The notes under the pieces were generated by a model. It searched no databases. It had not been told where the DNA came from and saw only the letters and a list, made by a program, of their open reading frames with translations. From Stenocarpella maydis (Eukaryota; Ascomycota; Sordariomycetes; Diaporthales; Diaporthaceae), in the NCBI GenBank assembly GCA_002270565.1, contig NQMI01000006.1:454244-518243 (forward strand): a stretch of DNA of 64,000 bases. Reading direction: 5' to 3'. The position numbers and the translations under genes are program-made. Positions 1-10,844 of the stretch are shown piece after piece. The stretch's first letter is position 1, and each line of letters opens with the position of its first letter.

Positions 1-159
1 TATATTGCATGGGGAATGGCGTCAGGACGGCACAGCCGCAAAAGGGCAGTTGGATTCAGGATAAATAACGGCATGAAAACCATCCAGTGAAAGATAAACA
101 TAGCCAAGCGCAGATCTTCCAGAAGGACAATTGCCGTCAAACTGTGATAACAACGAACC
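1..159. other. window edge, no gene seen
   Basis: This short stretch lies downstream (3') of the decayed ABC transporter. I see no coding signal or RNA gene in it. Confidence 0.5.
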
Positions 160-2211
160 TCACACAACCTCTACTCGTTCAATGCGCCCTTGTCCTATCC
201 ACACGACGGCGTCCCTTCTGCCCCTCATCCTACGCCTCACGGCATCCAACTTGTGCGTCACCATCACAACCGAGTGCCCACGGTCGACGGACTCTCCTCG
301 GACAATATCCAGCAGTTTGCCTTCTGCTACTGGGTCGAGGGGCGATTCCGGCTCGTCAAGGAGAACAATCGGTCTGGAGCCCACGCGGTCAAAGTCCGTG
401 TAGTGGTCCGCAGAACTGGCAGTGCCGTCAGCTCCGGGTCGAGGTTGAAGCGCAGGCTTGCCTGCGGCAGGAAGAAAGCCTCGTGCGCGACGGTGATGAA
501 CGCCGCTTCGCGGACCGCGGACCTCGGGAGAGAGGCGAGCTGGACGCCGTCGACTGCGATGGTCCCCTCGGTGGTATCGAGCAGCCTGAGCAAATCACCA
601 CCATCTGGCGCGCCTCAACCCAGAGATCCGCATTCCTCAGCGCGGCGGCCGCAACCCCGCTCAGGGCGGTCTCGCCTCTGCTGGGCCACTTATCGGGCGG
701 CGTCTCGGTCTCTGTCTCCTTGAGCCTCGCCACTGCGCCGAGGGATATCTCCAGGTCCGTCCACGCGCCGACGAGCGAGAGCAGCGTCGAGTTCGCGACG
801 AGGATCACGTGCAATCGGACCCCTCTGGCAGCATGTATCTCGTGCTTGGAGGTACTTGATGCGATTTGAAATAGCCTTCTGTATTCCAACCATTTTGATG
901 TTCTTGATGGAGCTCAGAGCGGAATTTGTGAATGAGCTGCGCTCCTGAGTAGCCACGTTCCACTTCCATTGCTCCGGCTCTAGGTGCTCAGAAACGCAGC
1001 GACTGACCCGGGAGCAAACTCCAATCTAACCAGCGACTGCCATAGCGGTGACTGCTTCGGAGGCTTCATACAGAAAATAAGGACTGGTGGTAACGGCCAC
1101 AGCCAACCCACGTGCCTAGACAGGAGGAACGTGCCAACCACGACTTCTCCGAACTGAGCCCAGGTCTCGTGAAACATCCTGGCAGAGTCCTCCATATTGC
1201 TGACATTGCTGCTTACCAAGGTTGCCACCTTTCCATCCCCAGACTCACTGTTCCGAACTTCAAGAGCCCGACTGAGAATCAGGCTCACCATTGAGCCCCT
1301 AATCATGACCTCGAGGCGGTTGACGCGGTGTTAATAGACCGAAGTGGAAACCTGTCCAAGGGCCCTTTAGCCTCGGGGCAATTTTGGGACCAAAACTCTA
1401 GAAAGCGCACTTACCGCCATGCCAACATATATGATTGTTGCCTCAGCCACAAGCCAGCATGCTCCGAATCCATCACTCGCAGCGGAGAAATGGGTCACGA
1501 AACGGATGGCCCGGTTGGTAAGACTGGCCTGAGCGAATCGAAAGACCACCACAGCTATTCTCGGTATAATTGTGGCCAAGAAGGAACTCAAGCTGCGCTT
1601 CAGGAGCACACGAGGCAGGGTGGTCGCCCCCTCAGGCTCAGCTGCGAGACCAGCTTAGCAAGTATTCATGAAACCTCAGAAGACTTGAAGGCTAACTGAA
1701 ACACTCACGAACTTCTCTGGCCCCATGCTCTCAAAATTGCCTGCCTGAGATTCTTTGGATCCAAGTCCCGGTCGAGTCGAGGGATGTCGCCTCCATGGAG
1801 AAGCTTTGTGTACCCAGTAAGCAGGATAGGGTTGATCCACATGAACAGCGCTCTTCCCAGAAAGCTGGACGTGGCTTCGGGAGGCTCAGATTGGTAGGCA
1901 GGCAACAGGATGGACCGTTTCCCTTTGAGCTCGAGAAACAAGAGGGGCATGATCGAGCATCCTCGGATGGCTTCGAGAGTCCTGACATGAGCAAGACCAG
2001 GGGCAGTGGTCAAGACTGCGTAGCAAGCTAGCTTGGCTGCTAGGTATGCGACGGCAAGGCTATGAGGCTGAATAGACCGCCAGTGTGCCAGACATGAGAC
2101 CCAAAGTAAGGCCAGAGTTCCAATGAACCTTGCTGTTGTCCCGATGTAGGTAAGAGGTAGTGGCACCCACTCTTGACCGTGGGTAAGTGACACTGTGGGT
2201 AGCAAGAGCAC
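160..2211 (-). pseudogene. decayed ABCC/MRP-type ABC transporter
   Basis: Remnant of a full-size fungal ABCC multidrug-type transporter, read from 2211 downwards. Seen in order: the end of TMD0 and the linker (2211-1705, with FMWINPILLTGYTKLL); the start of TMD1 (about 1620-1415 and 1327-980, with GDGKVATL and MFHETWAQ); a frame change near 970; the TMD1 coupling helix (SSIKNIKMVG); then, without the rest of TMD1 or NBD1, the last helix of TMD2 (LLSLVGAWTDLEISLGAVARLKE). The NBD2 that follows lacks Walker A: sequence jumps from VVIC straight to LRLLDTTEG with a frame change near 590. The LSGGQ-type signature region is also missing, near 400-420. Walker B and the D-loop region (IVLLDEPESPLDP) and the H-loop (VMVTHKLD) survive. 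The first part of TMD0 was not found. Some breaks could be introns, but the missing domains could not be. It cannot make a working pump. Confidence 0.85.
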
Positions 2212-2716
2212 GAGAGGGCAGACACTATAAAGTAATGCCGCCGCCTGTCGATCGGATTAGTGTCGCATCGTGGAAGACTTCAGAAGAATTGTTACAATTT
2301 TACCCCTGATGTGCCAGCTTAGTCGGAGCTGGATGGGGCTCGGCCACCGGAATCCGAGAAAACGCGTCTTGGGTTATAATAGTCATCAGCCTGTACCTCA
2401 CACTACCTTTTGAGCATGGAAGCGAGTACCAATACAAACACAATCGTGTATGGGATTCTGTGTGGCGCAACTGGATACTTATTCCCGATCGGGAAATCCT
2501 TTCCCTCCTTTACTGCACGGCATCCACCCGCCAGCCAGATAACGAGCACGACGCGGTGGACATGCTCTGAGGTGACCATGGGCCCAAGTGTCACGGTTCG
2601 CGTCGATAAGCAACAAGAGGCAAGAATGCACCTTCAGCCTTCAAACAGTTGAATTGCAACTCCATGGGCAAATAATTGGGGCACAGATACTCTTGCGTGC
2701 CTAACGAAGTGGTCCA
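2212..2716. other. intergenic, no gene seen
   Basis: Between the 5' end of the ABC relic and the 3' end of the cyclotransferase-like gene. It may include lost N-terminal transporter sequence. A 63-codon minus-strand frame at 2403-2594 has a hydrophobic patch, but I could not match it to a TMD0. An ACGCGT hexamer sits near 2372. Confidence 0.4.
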
Positions 2717-3892
2717 TCACAGCTCTGTTTTGCGGAGCCTGTCATCCACATTGTCCCCTTTCGGAGGCGGCATGAAGCCTTCGAGATCCATCCACTCAGC
2801 TACGAAAGCCGTAATGAGCTTAGCCCAATCCTGCACCGCAGGACCGTCGAGGTGCTCGCCGTCATCCTCCATCTTGTGCCAGTACGTCGGGAAAGGCGTC
2901 GGGATGAGATGCAGGATTTGGACACCTCGGTTCATGAACGGCACGTGGTCGTCCTGGACGAACCCGTGACGGAATTGGCTTGGCTCCTTGTAGGTATCAG
3001 GGAGAAATTGGGCTCTTGGCTTCGACTCGAGCAGCTTCAGGTTGCGCATCCGATCCTCGATCTTGGCCAGCTTCTGGTATGCCCAATGTGTCGTTGGAAA
3101 GTAGGACGGCACATGCGGGTCGCTCGCGCCAAGTAGATCAAGCAGCACGAACAGGGAAATGGAGTCGATTGGGTGCTTAAAGACCGACGAAGCCGGGTGA
3201 ACCTCGCTGCCCCAGTGCGAGGCCAGCGAGCGCGAACCATACGTGCTGTCCGTATCAGTCCACTGCACCCATGCCTCTTCCCCATCCAGCAGCAGTATTT
3301 GCACGCCCTTCTCTTCATCGAGGCCATCTGTGTCCCCAGATGCTTGCATAGCCTCCCACTTCTTCGTCAGCGCCTCGTCCACACTCCGCGCGACATGGAG
3401 CAGCATGGCACATGGTGCAGCGCTGTCCGTCGCTCCGATGAACCCCTCAGGCCTGTACAAGCTATCATAGTGCGCAGCGAGGGTCAGGCGTGCGACGTCG
3501 CCGGCGGCGGCCCACGGAGGGTCGCGACGCAGGATCAGGTTGCGGAACGACACGAGCTTGTCGCCCGTGGCTGGTGTCCTGGACGTGGAGTTGTGCCATT
3601 CGACAGCCCAGCCCGGCAGGTTGTTCTCGAAGAAACCGGCAAAGTGGTGCTGGACCTTTTCAGAGCCCGGTGTGTCAGGTACGCGTGGAACCAAGATCGG
3701 CGCGAGCAACCCGGCGTCATTATGAATGTCAAAGTCGGCGCCGCCAGCGGGTATTCGATGGAGGCTGTCATCGGAGAGATTCGTGTACGCGAGTACTGGC
3801 GCGAGCAAGTTCGCAACGACGAACAGGAACGCCGCTAATGTGGGCTGCACAAATAGTAGCCTGCTGGTCCTCGACGGGTCGTGAATCAGCAT
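2717..3892 (-). CDS. glutaminyl-peptide cyclotransferase-like, peptidase M28 fold
   Basis: Predicted 391-residue intronless protein of the QPCT branch of the M28 zinc-peptidase fold. Family members convert N-terminal Gln (or Glu) to pyroglutamate on secreted proteins. An N-terminal hydrophobic segment (about residues 12-36) suggests a signal peptide or signal anchor and action in the secretory pathway. The single-zinc site looks intact: Asp in GATDSAAPC (about 156), Glu in LLLDGEEAW (about 205/206) and His in VQILHLIP (about 328). A further Asp in VLLDLLGASD fits the proton-relay Asp of glutaminyl cyclases. The ATG at 3892 is the first true methionine of the frame. Length is close to animal QPCT (about 360). 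Fungal members are poorly characterised, so substrate and physiological role are inferred from the family. Confidence 0.85.
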   Translation of the reverse strand: MLIHDPSRTSRLLFVQPTLAAFLFVVANLLAPVLAYTNLSDDSLHRIPAGGADFDIHNDAGLLAPILVPRVPDTPGSEKVQHHFAGFFENNLPGWAVEWHNSTSRTPATGDKLVSFRNLILRRDPPWAAAGDVARLTLAAHYDSLYRPEGFIGATDSAAPCAMLLHVARSVDEALTKKWEAMQASGDTDGLDEEKGVQILLLDGEEAWVQWTDTDSTYGSRSLASHWGSEVHPASSVFKHPIDSISLFVLLDLLGASDPHVPSYFPTTHWAYQKLAKIEDRMRNLKLLESKPRAQFLPDTYKEPSQFRHGFVQDDHVPFMNRGVQILHLIPTPFPTYWHKMEDDGEHLDGPAVQDWAKLITAFVAEWMDLEGFMPPPKGDNVDDRLRKTEL

Positions 3893-4246
3893 TCTGCACA
3901 CGACGGGTGATGTTTGGTCGGCATGAGCGAGTAACCCCCTCCAAGTACCAAAATCCGGGGCGATACAGACTTACATGCACGGCATGCCTCGGGTGAACCT
4001 GCACCCCCTTGGGCTGGTTGGGCAGCCTGTTGCAGTCAATTTCCCCATGGATATCTGCAGAATGGCCACTTGGAAGGCTGCGAGGTCATTTGTGCCATCT
4101 ACACGTCCGGACGAGCCGCTATGGCCTGGCAGAGGGAGGTGAAATCTGTCAAGAATGCCAGCATCCCACCCTGCCTGCCCCCATTCAGCCCACCACCTAG
4201 GCCAGGGTCAAACCCTGGGCTACGCAAACCTGATCCGACTACTATC
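3893..4246. other. intergenic, no gene seen
   Basis: Contains the promoter of the cyclotransferase-like gene and the 3' flank of the TDP1 gene. A short T-loop-like string near 4203-4223 does not extend to a tRNA. Confidence 0.4.
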
Positions 4247-5907
4247 TCAATCACCAATCCAGTCATCTCGAAAATCCTTGACCCATCTGGGATCATTCCA
4301 GGGCCTGTCTTTTGCAAGGTCATACTTGCTCGCCGATTGGTCATGCGGCACGATACCATCCTGCCAGCAGCTTGTTCCCGGCTCGAGAATGCTCTCAATA
4401 ACGTTGCCCGGGATCACGACGCCGCACTCAAAGTTAGAGGTCTTGATGAGCTTCAAATCGCACGTAGCTCTGTTCTCCTTCTTGTCATTTTCCAGTGCTC
4501 CCCATGCAGAAGATGACAAATTCGCGGACCCCATGTAGATGTAGTGAGGCAACGAGATAGAGGTTGTTGGGTCGTATGCGAGGATGAGTTTCTGGTGAAA
4601 CAACTTGCCGGGGTCCTTCGAGCGGTAACGGTGGAAGATATTCTTGACGGCCTTTGGTGCCTCCTTCCAAGGCCGTATATGGCACCCGATGTTGCTGGCT
4701 CCGTGCTGCGCCTCCTCATCGGCTGCCCTGACATCCTCGACCGTCGGGTAGAATAACTTGAAATCGCTGGGTACGTCGCAGTCCTCGCTAGTCTCAATGT
4801 ACTTGCGTCCCAGTGCGCAGTCATAGAACCCATCAAGCCACCTTGCAGAGAGGTTTCCGAGACTGGCTGCGCATGCTTCAACCCGGAGATTTCCCTGGCG
4901 CTTCTTCTGCGGTAGGTCCAAGCCCAGATTTTGGATTACCTTCCGGAGTCGGAGTAATCCACAGTCTTGAGCCTTGTTACCCGAGTATGTGCCAGGAACA
5001 GATGTGACCAGATGTACCTTGACTGCGGAGTAATCGTACTCGCCATGTATGGAATTTATGAACTCGATGGGTGTCCCGAGAGCTTTCAGATGAACGATGA
5101 AGTCTGATTCGAAGGTGGGCATGCTTTGTTGCTTAGTGGTGAGCTTGGGCAAGTCGTGGACATACCAGTGGTTGTCACCCAGTTCGGTATCAATGTACAT
5201 CATATTGCAGGACGTGATGGCGATCCTTAAGAACTCCGGGTAAACTAGAGCTAGGACTTTGGAGTGTGAGGAGCCTGATGACCAGGCATAAAAGGCGTGG
5301 TAGTTGGGCCCGTACTGCTGGCGATGTAGCTGCTCGAGCTTAGGGCGAAGCTCTTGCAGGTTTTTCTTGGAGATCTTCTCGCTGAGCGCAATGCCACCCT
5401 CCTGACATGCCTTGGGGAGCATGGGATCCATGTTCGCGTCTCGTCCGACATATATCTGCAAATCTAGTCAGCCCAGACGGCGGCAGGCTTGCCATGGTCG
5501 ACCCCGGGGGGGCATACCGGAGCGGTATTCGAGGTACGCGACAGGGGAAGGTACTCGAACAGCTCTTCGTTGGCTATGAAGAAAGAGAAGATGCAGGCAG
5601 ACACGAGGCTGCCCTTGTGTATGACGTCTGCGAGGTTGATACAATTCTTTGCTCTCGACCTGCCTGGGGTGCGGGTGATACGTAGTGCGCCGTTTGGGAA
5701 GGCCATACTGACAACATGCTTGCTGCCTATGGTGGGTGCTACTCGCGAGCGTTTGACAACATGTCTGGACAGCTGCTCCTCAGCGCCTCGTTTTACTGCT
5801 GCACTGCTCTTCGTTGCAGGACCAGGACTCTCCTGTTCCATCGAGCACAAGCGAATCCCCTCCTGTAGCAGATGCGCCTCCTCACCCAGCTCTTCCTGGT
5901 CAGACAT
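4247..5907 (-). CDS. TDP1: tyrosyl-DNA phosphodiesterase (TDP1 family)
   Basis: Nuclear DNA-repair phospholipase-D-fold enzyme that hydrolyses the bond between a stalled topoisomerase I tyrosine and the DNA 3' end. Two exons: 5907-5518 and 5455-4247, joined in phase 0 (donor GTATGC, acceptor TTTGCAG, 62-nt intron), giving 532 residues. Both catalytic HxK motifs are present: HSK at about 194-196, followed by ITSCN, and HQK at about 417-419, followed by MGSANLSSSAWGAL, which carries the conserved Asn of the active site. The C-terminal DRPWNDP segment matches the DRPW motif typical of the family. The N-terminal 85 residues are charged and variable, with a basic VVKRSR patch that could be a nuclear localisation signal. 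Slightly shorter than human TDP1 (608), mainly at the N-terminus. The family is clear; the start rests on the first ATG of the frame. Confidence 0.92.
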
Positions 5908-6304
5908 TTTGCTGACTTCGTGGCCATCGGATCAGCACTGGTCAAAATAGGCAGAAGCAGCTCAGTAGCCGTCTTGCTCAACGTCGTTGGCCGTTGATGT
6001 CTTGTGCTCCGGGGTGAAGCGGGCAGGTAGCAGAGACGGCTAGGGGGTAAAAGACAGCGGTCAGTGATGACATGAGGCTGAATTGAGAACCAGAAACGGC
6101 TTCCTTGTAGACGGCCAGTGCAGTGCTGGACGGGTGGCGACGTCTAAGAATGTCACGTCTCACACCAATGCTTTGTTCGAGACAAGCCTCTGGGTTGAAC
6201 CTGCTGTAGCACCAACTGCACCTGGAGAATTCAGCGCCAGGGTTATGCTGTGCAGGGGCCAAGCAAGTACCGGGAAGCGCTGGCAGATTGAACGCCTAAT
6301 CAAC

Positions 6305-6314
6305 TACCTAGGTA
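6305..6314. other. palindrome TACCTAGGTA, copy 1
   Basis: Perfect 10-bp palindrome in intergenic DNA between the TDP1 and SWP1 genes. The same string occurs at 26906, 37435 and 47035. Confidence 0.6.
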
Positions 6315-6374
6315 TGGCGGGAAGGTCCTGAACTCAGACACTATAGATTTATTCATGCATATGATCCAATGCAA

Positions 6375-6406
6375 GATCTAGCTGACAAGAACAAGTCAGC
6401 TAGATC
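6375..6406. repeat. perfect inverted repeat, 12-bp arms, 8-nt loop
   Basis: Arms gatctagctgac and gtcagctagatc flank the loop aagaacaa. The arms pair perfectly and stop abruptly at both ends. It lies in the AT-richer intergenic patch, far from a recognised gene end, so a terminator role is not obvious. It could be a protein-binding site or the remnant of a small foldback element. Confidence 0.75.
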
Positions 6407-6992
6407 AAATGGATTCCAATACTTCAAATACATATCCTTATTCAGTGATAGAGAATTACCCTGTAGAACCTTTCTTATGCCTTGCCAGTGCTACCGCACA
6501 CGTCCATAGCCCGCTCAGTAAGTGAGTGGATGGATCAATCTTTGGTCCCATCCTGTATTACATGATGTGTTTAGTCAAAACGGTATTTCAAACTTTCCAA
6601 GATTAATTAACGCACTACACAGTAGCAGCTGTTGCTATTGGGATGAGGCAAACTGAGCAAGTAGCCAAACGCAGTGCGAACGCACCATCCAAGTTATATG
6701 ATCAACCCTTGAGATACCTGACCTGTATGCTCGCTCCTTGGCAACTTGAGCAGAAGAATGGCTTGCGTTCAACTAATCGTAATTTACACACCATCCTGGT
6801 CTGTGGATTCAGACCAGATTGATTTCTGCGTACAAGCAGGATTGAGCTGCCCAACCACATACAGATTCACAAAAATGGCACCAATGCCACATTCTCAAGA
6901 AAGGAATCTGGAGTCTGCGACATGGCGGTGTGTTCCTGTCAAGGGATTACTACCACCAATCAATAAATTGCTGATTACAGGCAGCTGTTGGA

Positions 6993-7006
6993 AGCACTTA
7001 AGTGCT
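6993..7006. repeat. 14-bp perfect palindrome
   Basis: AGCACTTAAGTGCT reads the same on both strands. Intergenic, 425 bp upstream of SWP1. Function unknown. Confidence 0.6.
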
Positions 7007-7431
7007 CAACATTACAGTAGACCTGGATATATCCAGCCATTAATCGTCATGCTAGTTACCAAGTGCAAGATGAATCTTCTTGCATGGTCGGCATGCTGTG
7101 GTACCAGTTGTGCATGGAACCCATCTTGTATATCGAATCAACTGAAAGCTACGTGAACAAGGAGTGGGTTGTATTCGTGCCTTGTGAGACTCTGAATGCC
7201 GCACTGCGACTGTGCGGGTTAAACCCTGACAAGGACCCTGCCTCCCTGGGTGCCGCCCACTGCCAGCCGGAGGAGGCTTTGGCTTTACGCCACGTAAAGC
7301 TCCTGGAGCTGCAGACTGCCCCAGTGTGAATGAGCTCGTGCGACGTGTGTGTCCTCTGGGAACTTCCCTCTTCAGCCTTGCCAAGACCACATCCTCTGGT
7401 CACTTCCCACCACCGCATCCAGCCAGTCAAT

Positions 7432-8511
7432 ATGCGATTCACTGCAATATCATCTTTCATCCTGCTGGCAGCTGGTGCTGTCCAGGCTGCGTCGTCATGG
7501 AGCTTTGATGACGGCAGTGCCTCCATCACCAGCAAGAAGGCTGCTGGTGAGGCTACCAAGGAGAAGTGAGCTGCAACCCAGTCGACAACTTGCTCTGAGC
7601 CCAGACCTGGGCAATTGCTGACCGAACTGCACAGATTTGGCCCCAAATCCCCTCTCGAGAACCCAATCACCCTCAACGCTCAAGATACCCTCACAGTCAG
7701 CCTGACGGCCAAGGAGAGCGGCAAGGCAAAGCGCCCTCACCAGGCCTTCCTGCTGCTCAAGGACGAGAATGGGCTGGAGGCCCCCTTCCCCCTCAGCGTT
7801 AAGGACAGCGGCAAGGCCAAGGTCCAGATTGTACGTCTATTCATGTGATGGCAAAACACAACCCTCATGCTGGCAAAACTAACAAGCCCGTCGGCGTACA
7901 GACGCAGAAAGATATTCCCGTCCAGTTCCTCGTGTCCCCGAAGCCCGTACATGCAACCGTCGTCATTGGATCATTTGGCTCGGGTCAAGGTATCATCGCC
8001 GATGCCTTCGATGTCGATATCAAGCGGGATTCCAACGCGCCCGCCCCTGCCATTCCCTCCACCCTGCGCTACGGCAAGAAGCCCCAGATCCATCACATCT
8101 TCCGCGAGGAGACCAAGTACCCTTACAAGATCTTTTCCATCTTCTTCGTCCTGGTCATTGTTGCTACTCTTCCAACCCTTCTCGTCGGTGTAAGTTTCTC
8201 ATATTTGCCTTCCCCCCAATCCGTCCCACGCGTGCGTACAGCACGGCTTACCCGGTGGTCTCGCATAGTGGTTTGGTTTCCTCGGCGCGAACCTCAGCAG
8301 CCTTCCCAAGGCACTCGGCGCGGCCCCGCTATCCCACGCGACCTTCTTTGGCTCGATCATTGGAATCGAATTCGTCTACTTCCTCTACCACCGCGGCATG
8401 TCCCTCGGCCACATTCTTCTCCCCGTGGCCGTCCTCGGCACGACCACCGTTCTGAGCGGAATGAAGGCTCTAGGTGAAGTCCAGAGCCGGAGACTTGCTG
8501 GCGAGCGGTAA
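7432..8511 (+). CDS. SWP1: oligosaccharyltransferase subunit Swp1 (ribophorin II)
   Basis: Subunit of the ER oligosaccharyltransferase complex, which transfers the preassembled glycan from dolichol pyrophosphate to Asn-X-Ser/Thr sites on nascent proteins. Four exons: 7432-7565, 7635-7830, 7902-8189 and 8269-8511, with donors GTGAGC, GTACGT and GTAAGT and acceptors ending CAG, CAG and TAG. All phases close, giving 286 residues, the length I recall for yeast Swp1. The first 19 or so residues form a cleavable-type signal peptide (MRFTAISSFILLAAGAVQA). A luminal beta-rich domain follows, then the family-typical HHIFREETKYPY stretch and three C-terminal membrane helices (starting about IFSIFFVLVIVA). 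It ends with a short basic tail (QSRRLAGER). The assignment is firm; only the exact last acceptor is a choice between two nearby AGs. Confidence 0.92.
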
Positions 8512-8892
8512 AGTCTTTCCGGAGGTATAAAAGGTCGTGCTGATCGTACGGCTGGGTATTGAGAGTACGAGGCAGTAATGACCTGGTCGAGCGAGGAGGC
8601 CATTCAAAATGTTCGTGTACAAAACGTCACAATGCATAATGGTGAAAGGGACTCCCAGGGTTGAAACTGGGGAGAAAAGGCACGGAGCAGAAGACTCGTC
8701 TAAAAAGGTGGGGAGCTTGATAGAGCTCCACGGATGCGAGGGTCTTAGAGATGGAATCATGAACAATGTTCCCTGTCTATTCGGTATCTTTCCCATAAAC
8801 TGACATGCTCAATAACACAACGCCGGAACCGAGATAATGTGCATGCGATGGATCAGGATGAGAAATCTGATACGCCTCAATCAATAACGCCT
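8512..8892. other. convergent 3' flanks, nothing else seen
   Basis: Lies between the end of SWP1 (plus strand) and the end of the hypothetical gene on the minus strand, so it should hold both 3' untranslated regions. No further gene seen. Confidence 0.4.
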
Positions 8893-9453
8893 CTAATAGG
8901 CCCTCTTGCCATCTGTCAGCACCTCCACAGATGTCCTCCGTGGTTCCCAGCTGCCCACCTCATAGTTTGGAGGCGATGCCTCGCGCTGCTCCCTGTCGGG
9001 TTGGCCCGCCCTAAAACCAGCCGGCGCTGCAAGGCCCTGGTGCTCCCAATATTCATCGCACCGTCGCTCCGGTGAAGCCCGCACGGACGATGGGGCGGCC
9101 TCATAGTAGTCGCGGGCGTAGCCGCTCGCTACAGGCACAGCGACAGGGTATCCGTATCCGTACCCGTGCCTTGCGGCGCGGCGGGATTCCCTCATGGCGC
9201 GCCGTTCATATTTCCACTCCCGCCTCGCGTCGTGACGGGACAGGACGGGCGCCGCGACGGCAACCATGGGGACCACGCCGCCGACGTGGCTCTGAGGAGA
9301 GCATGCTGTGCAGAAGAGGCCGCCACGACAGCTGCAGGGGGCAGCTTGCAGTGGCGCTGGGGGGCCAACGACGGCGGGATAGGCCGCTGGCGCGTGGTGG
9401 TGCTTGTATTTGTCGCCCTCGATCAGACGCGTGATGGTGCCGATGAAAAGCAT
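8893..9453 (-). CDS. hypothetical small protein, basic and Tyr/Pro/Ala-rich
   Basis: Single-exon frame of 186 residues from the ATG at 9453 (the frame is open further upstream to about 9528 without an ATG). I do not recognise a domain. The start MLFIGTITRLIEGDKY is followed by a His/Ala/Pro-rich stretch and a Cys cluster (CSCRGGLFCTAC, two CxC/CxxC-like pairs). Next comes an Arg-rich segment (EWKYERRAMRESRRAARHG), a GYGYGYPVAVPV stretch, and a polar tail ending LTDGKRAY. Low-complexity proteins of this type are common in filamentous ascomycetes and are often unannotated. The continuous frame and the clean ATG support a real gene, but the opposite strand is also partly open, so support is moderate. 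Confidence 0.5.
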   Translation of the reverse strand: MLFIGTITRLIEGDKYKHHHAPAAYPAVVGPPAPLQAAPCSCRGGLFCTACSPQSHVGGVVPMVAVAAPVLSRHDARREWKYERRAMRESRRAARHGYGYGYPVAVPVASGYARDYYEAAPSSVRASPERRCDEYWEHQGLAAPAGFRAGQPDREQREASPPNYEVGSWEPRRTSVEVLTDGKRAY

Positions 9454-10844
9454 CTTGGGCGTTGACGGTTGGGGGCTTTCGTGTCGAAAGTCTCGTGTGT
9501 GCAGATATTGTTTTAAAGCGAGGTACAAGTGTCACTACGGATGGAATATCGCAGTATCCTTGATGGACTGAGTGGTAGCCAGTGGAAACTGTGGGAATGT
9601 GGGAGTCGACGGTGACGGACCTCCACATTTGGGAGGCTAGAAGCGTCATCTTATATATTCCTCGCTCTTTCCTGCTCTCTGAGGCTTCCTCCTGACAAGC
9701 TTATACGCGCGCAGCAACCTTGTTCATCCTCGGGCTCAGTCGGCCGGCGGATGTGCTGTGCGGGTGCGAACGCGAGAGCTTCGAGAAAGGTTCTGGGGCC
9801 GGGAGATGTGGGCTGTGCGGCGGAAGCCCGGCCACAGCCCATCTGCAATGTAACGTCGCCTCGATCAGGCTAGCCATATTGTCCGTCGGGATCTTCGGGT
9901 TCGCGATCGATGCCAATTGGTTGTATTTTGCGATCCCGAACCCGCCCCAGACTGCAGATCTCCCGTCGAGGGGTCTCACCGGTGGTGCCGTGCGTCCAGG
10001 CGTTCGTTATAGCCCTTCTCGGGGCGACATCCGCTAGAGAAATACTTGGGCGGAGCTTTGCACGGCTCGAGTCGCGTTGAGTCCTGTCCCCAACGGACTC
10101 CAACCGCCCGTACAGTACTATGCTCAACAATGATCCGGAGGATTCGGACGCGTTGCCCAAAGACACGTCGGGTGTGGCCCGACGCCCAGCGGCTATGCTC
10201 GTGTTGGCATCCCAATTGCCAATGGCAGTCGGATGGGTAGATCTCAGTGCGAGGATGTGATTCCGGGGCTCGCGCGATGGATTTGATTCAGTCGTCGAGG
10301 AAGTATAGTAAGTAAGGAGGGGGGATGGCAACTAGGATCTGCATGATGGACGCGTGGTTTTACCCAAAGACCCGGAAACCGGGAAACTCAGCATTGAAGA
10401 TGGCAGGAGGAGCCTCGCATGCTAGACGCCCTGCCAGGGGCTCTTGCACGACTCGCATGCCGCGCTTTCCAATTCACGGCTTGAAGGCGTGCTGCAGTGT
10501 CATGCGATGAAGTCTCGCACCCAGGGAGGTTTCACGAGTGCCGCTGATCATCGATGTCTCGCGGTATTGATCGCAGCCCAATGTCACGACAGTCTTGATC
10601 ATTGAAACAGAGCTCTGACATGCCTCCATCAAGTCACAGGAACCGTGTATTACAGTGACTACGAAGGGTCGATATCAGTGCCCCTGTACAACCTACAGGG
10701 TTCTGCAGGCAGAGGCTTCCCCCACTCCGTCCGAACGAGACAGAGGAAGCGACCATCGGCGCGTCTCTGGAACTGCTGCCCACAATCATCGTCGGGGGCC
10801 CCAGCCGCCAGTAACTCCGGGTTTCCTGCTCATCAGTCAGGATG
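9454..10844. other. intergenic, no convincing gene
   Basis: Several open frames occur on both strands (for example minus strand 10331-9870), but they lack an ATG or show no protein-like composition. ACGCGT hexamers occur near 10148 and 10350. I see no repeats or RNA genes. Confidence 0.4.

Larger units (their letters stand above)
5908..7431. other. long AT-richer intergenic region with hairpin and palindromes
   Basis: No supportable gene. The stretch from about 6340 to 7150 is visibly more AT-rich than its surroundings. It carries a perfect 12-bp inverted repeat (6375-6406), a 14-bp palindrome (6993-7006) and one copy of a recurrent 10-bp palindrome (6305-6314). It may be a worn transposon remnant, but I recognise no transposase or terminal repeats. 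The 3' end is the promoter of SWP1. Confidence 0.4.

Noticed and set aside
3173..3838. 221-codon plus-strand open frame
   Set aside because: Opposite the glutaminyl cyclotransferase-like gene, whose active-site motifs are intact.
4199..4226. possible tRNA T-loop (GGGTTTGACCC on the minus strand)
   Set aside because: No A box, acceptor stem or anticodon arm can be folded around it.
9870..10331. 153-codon minus-strand open frame
   Set aside because: The frame opens with a non-ATG codon, and its sequence is polar and patternless.
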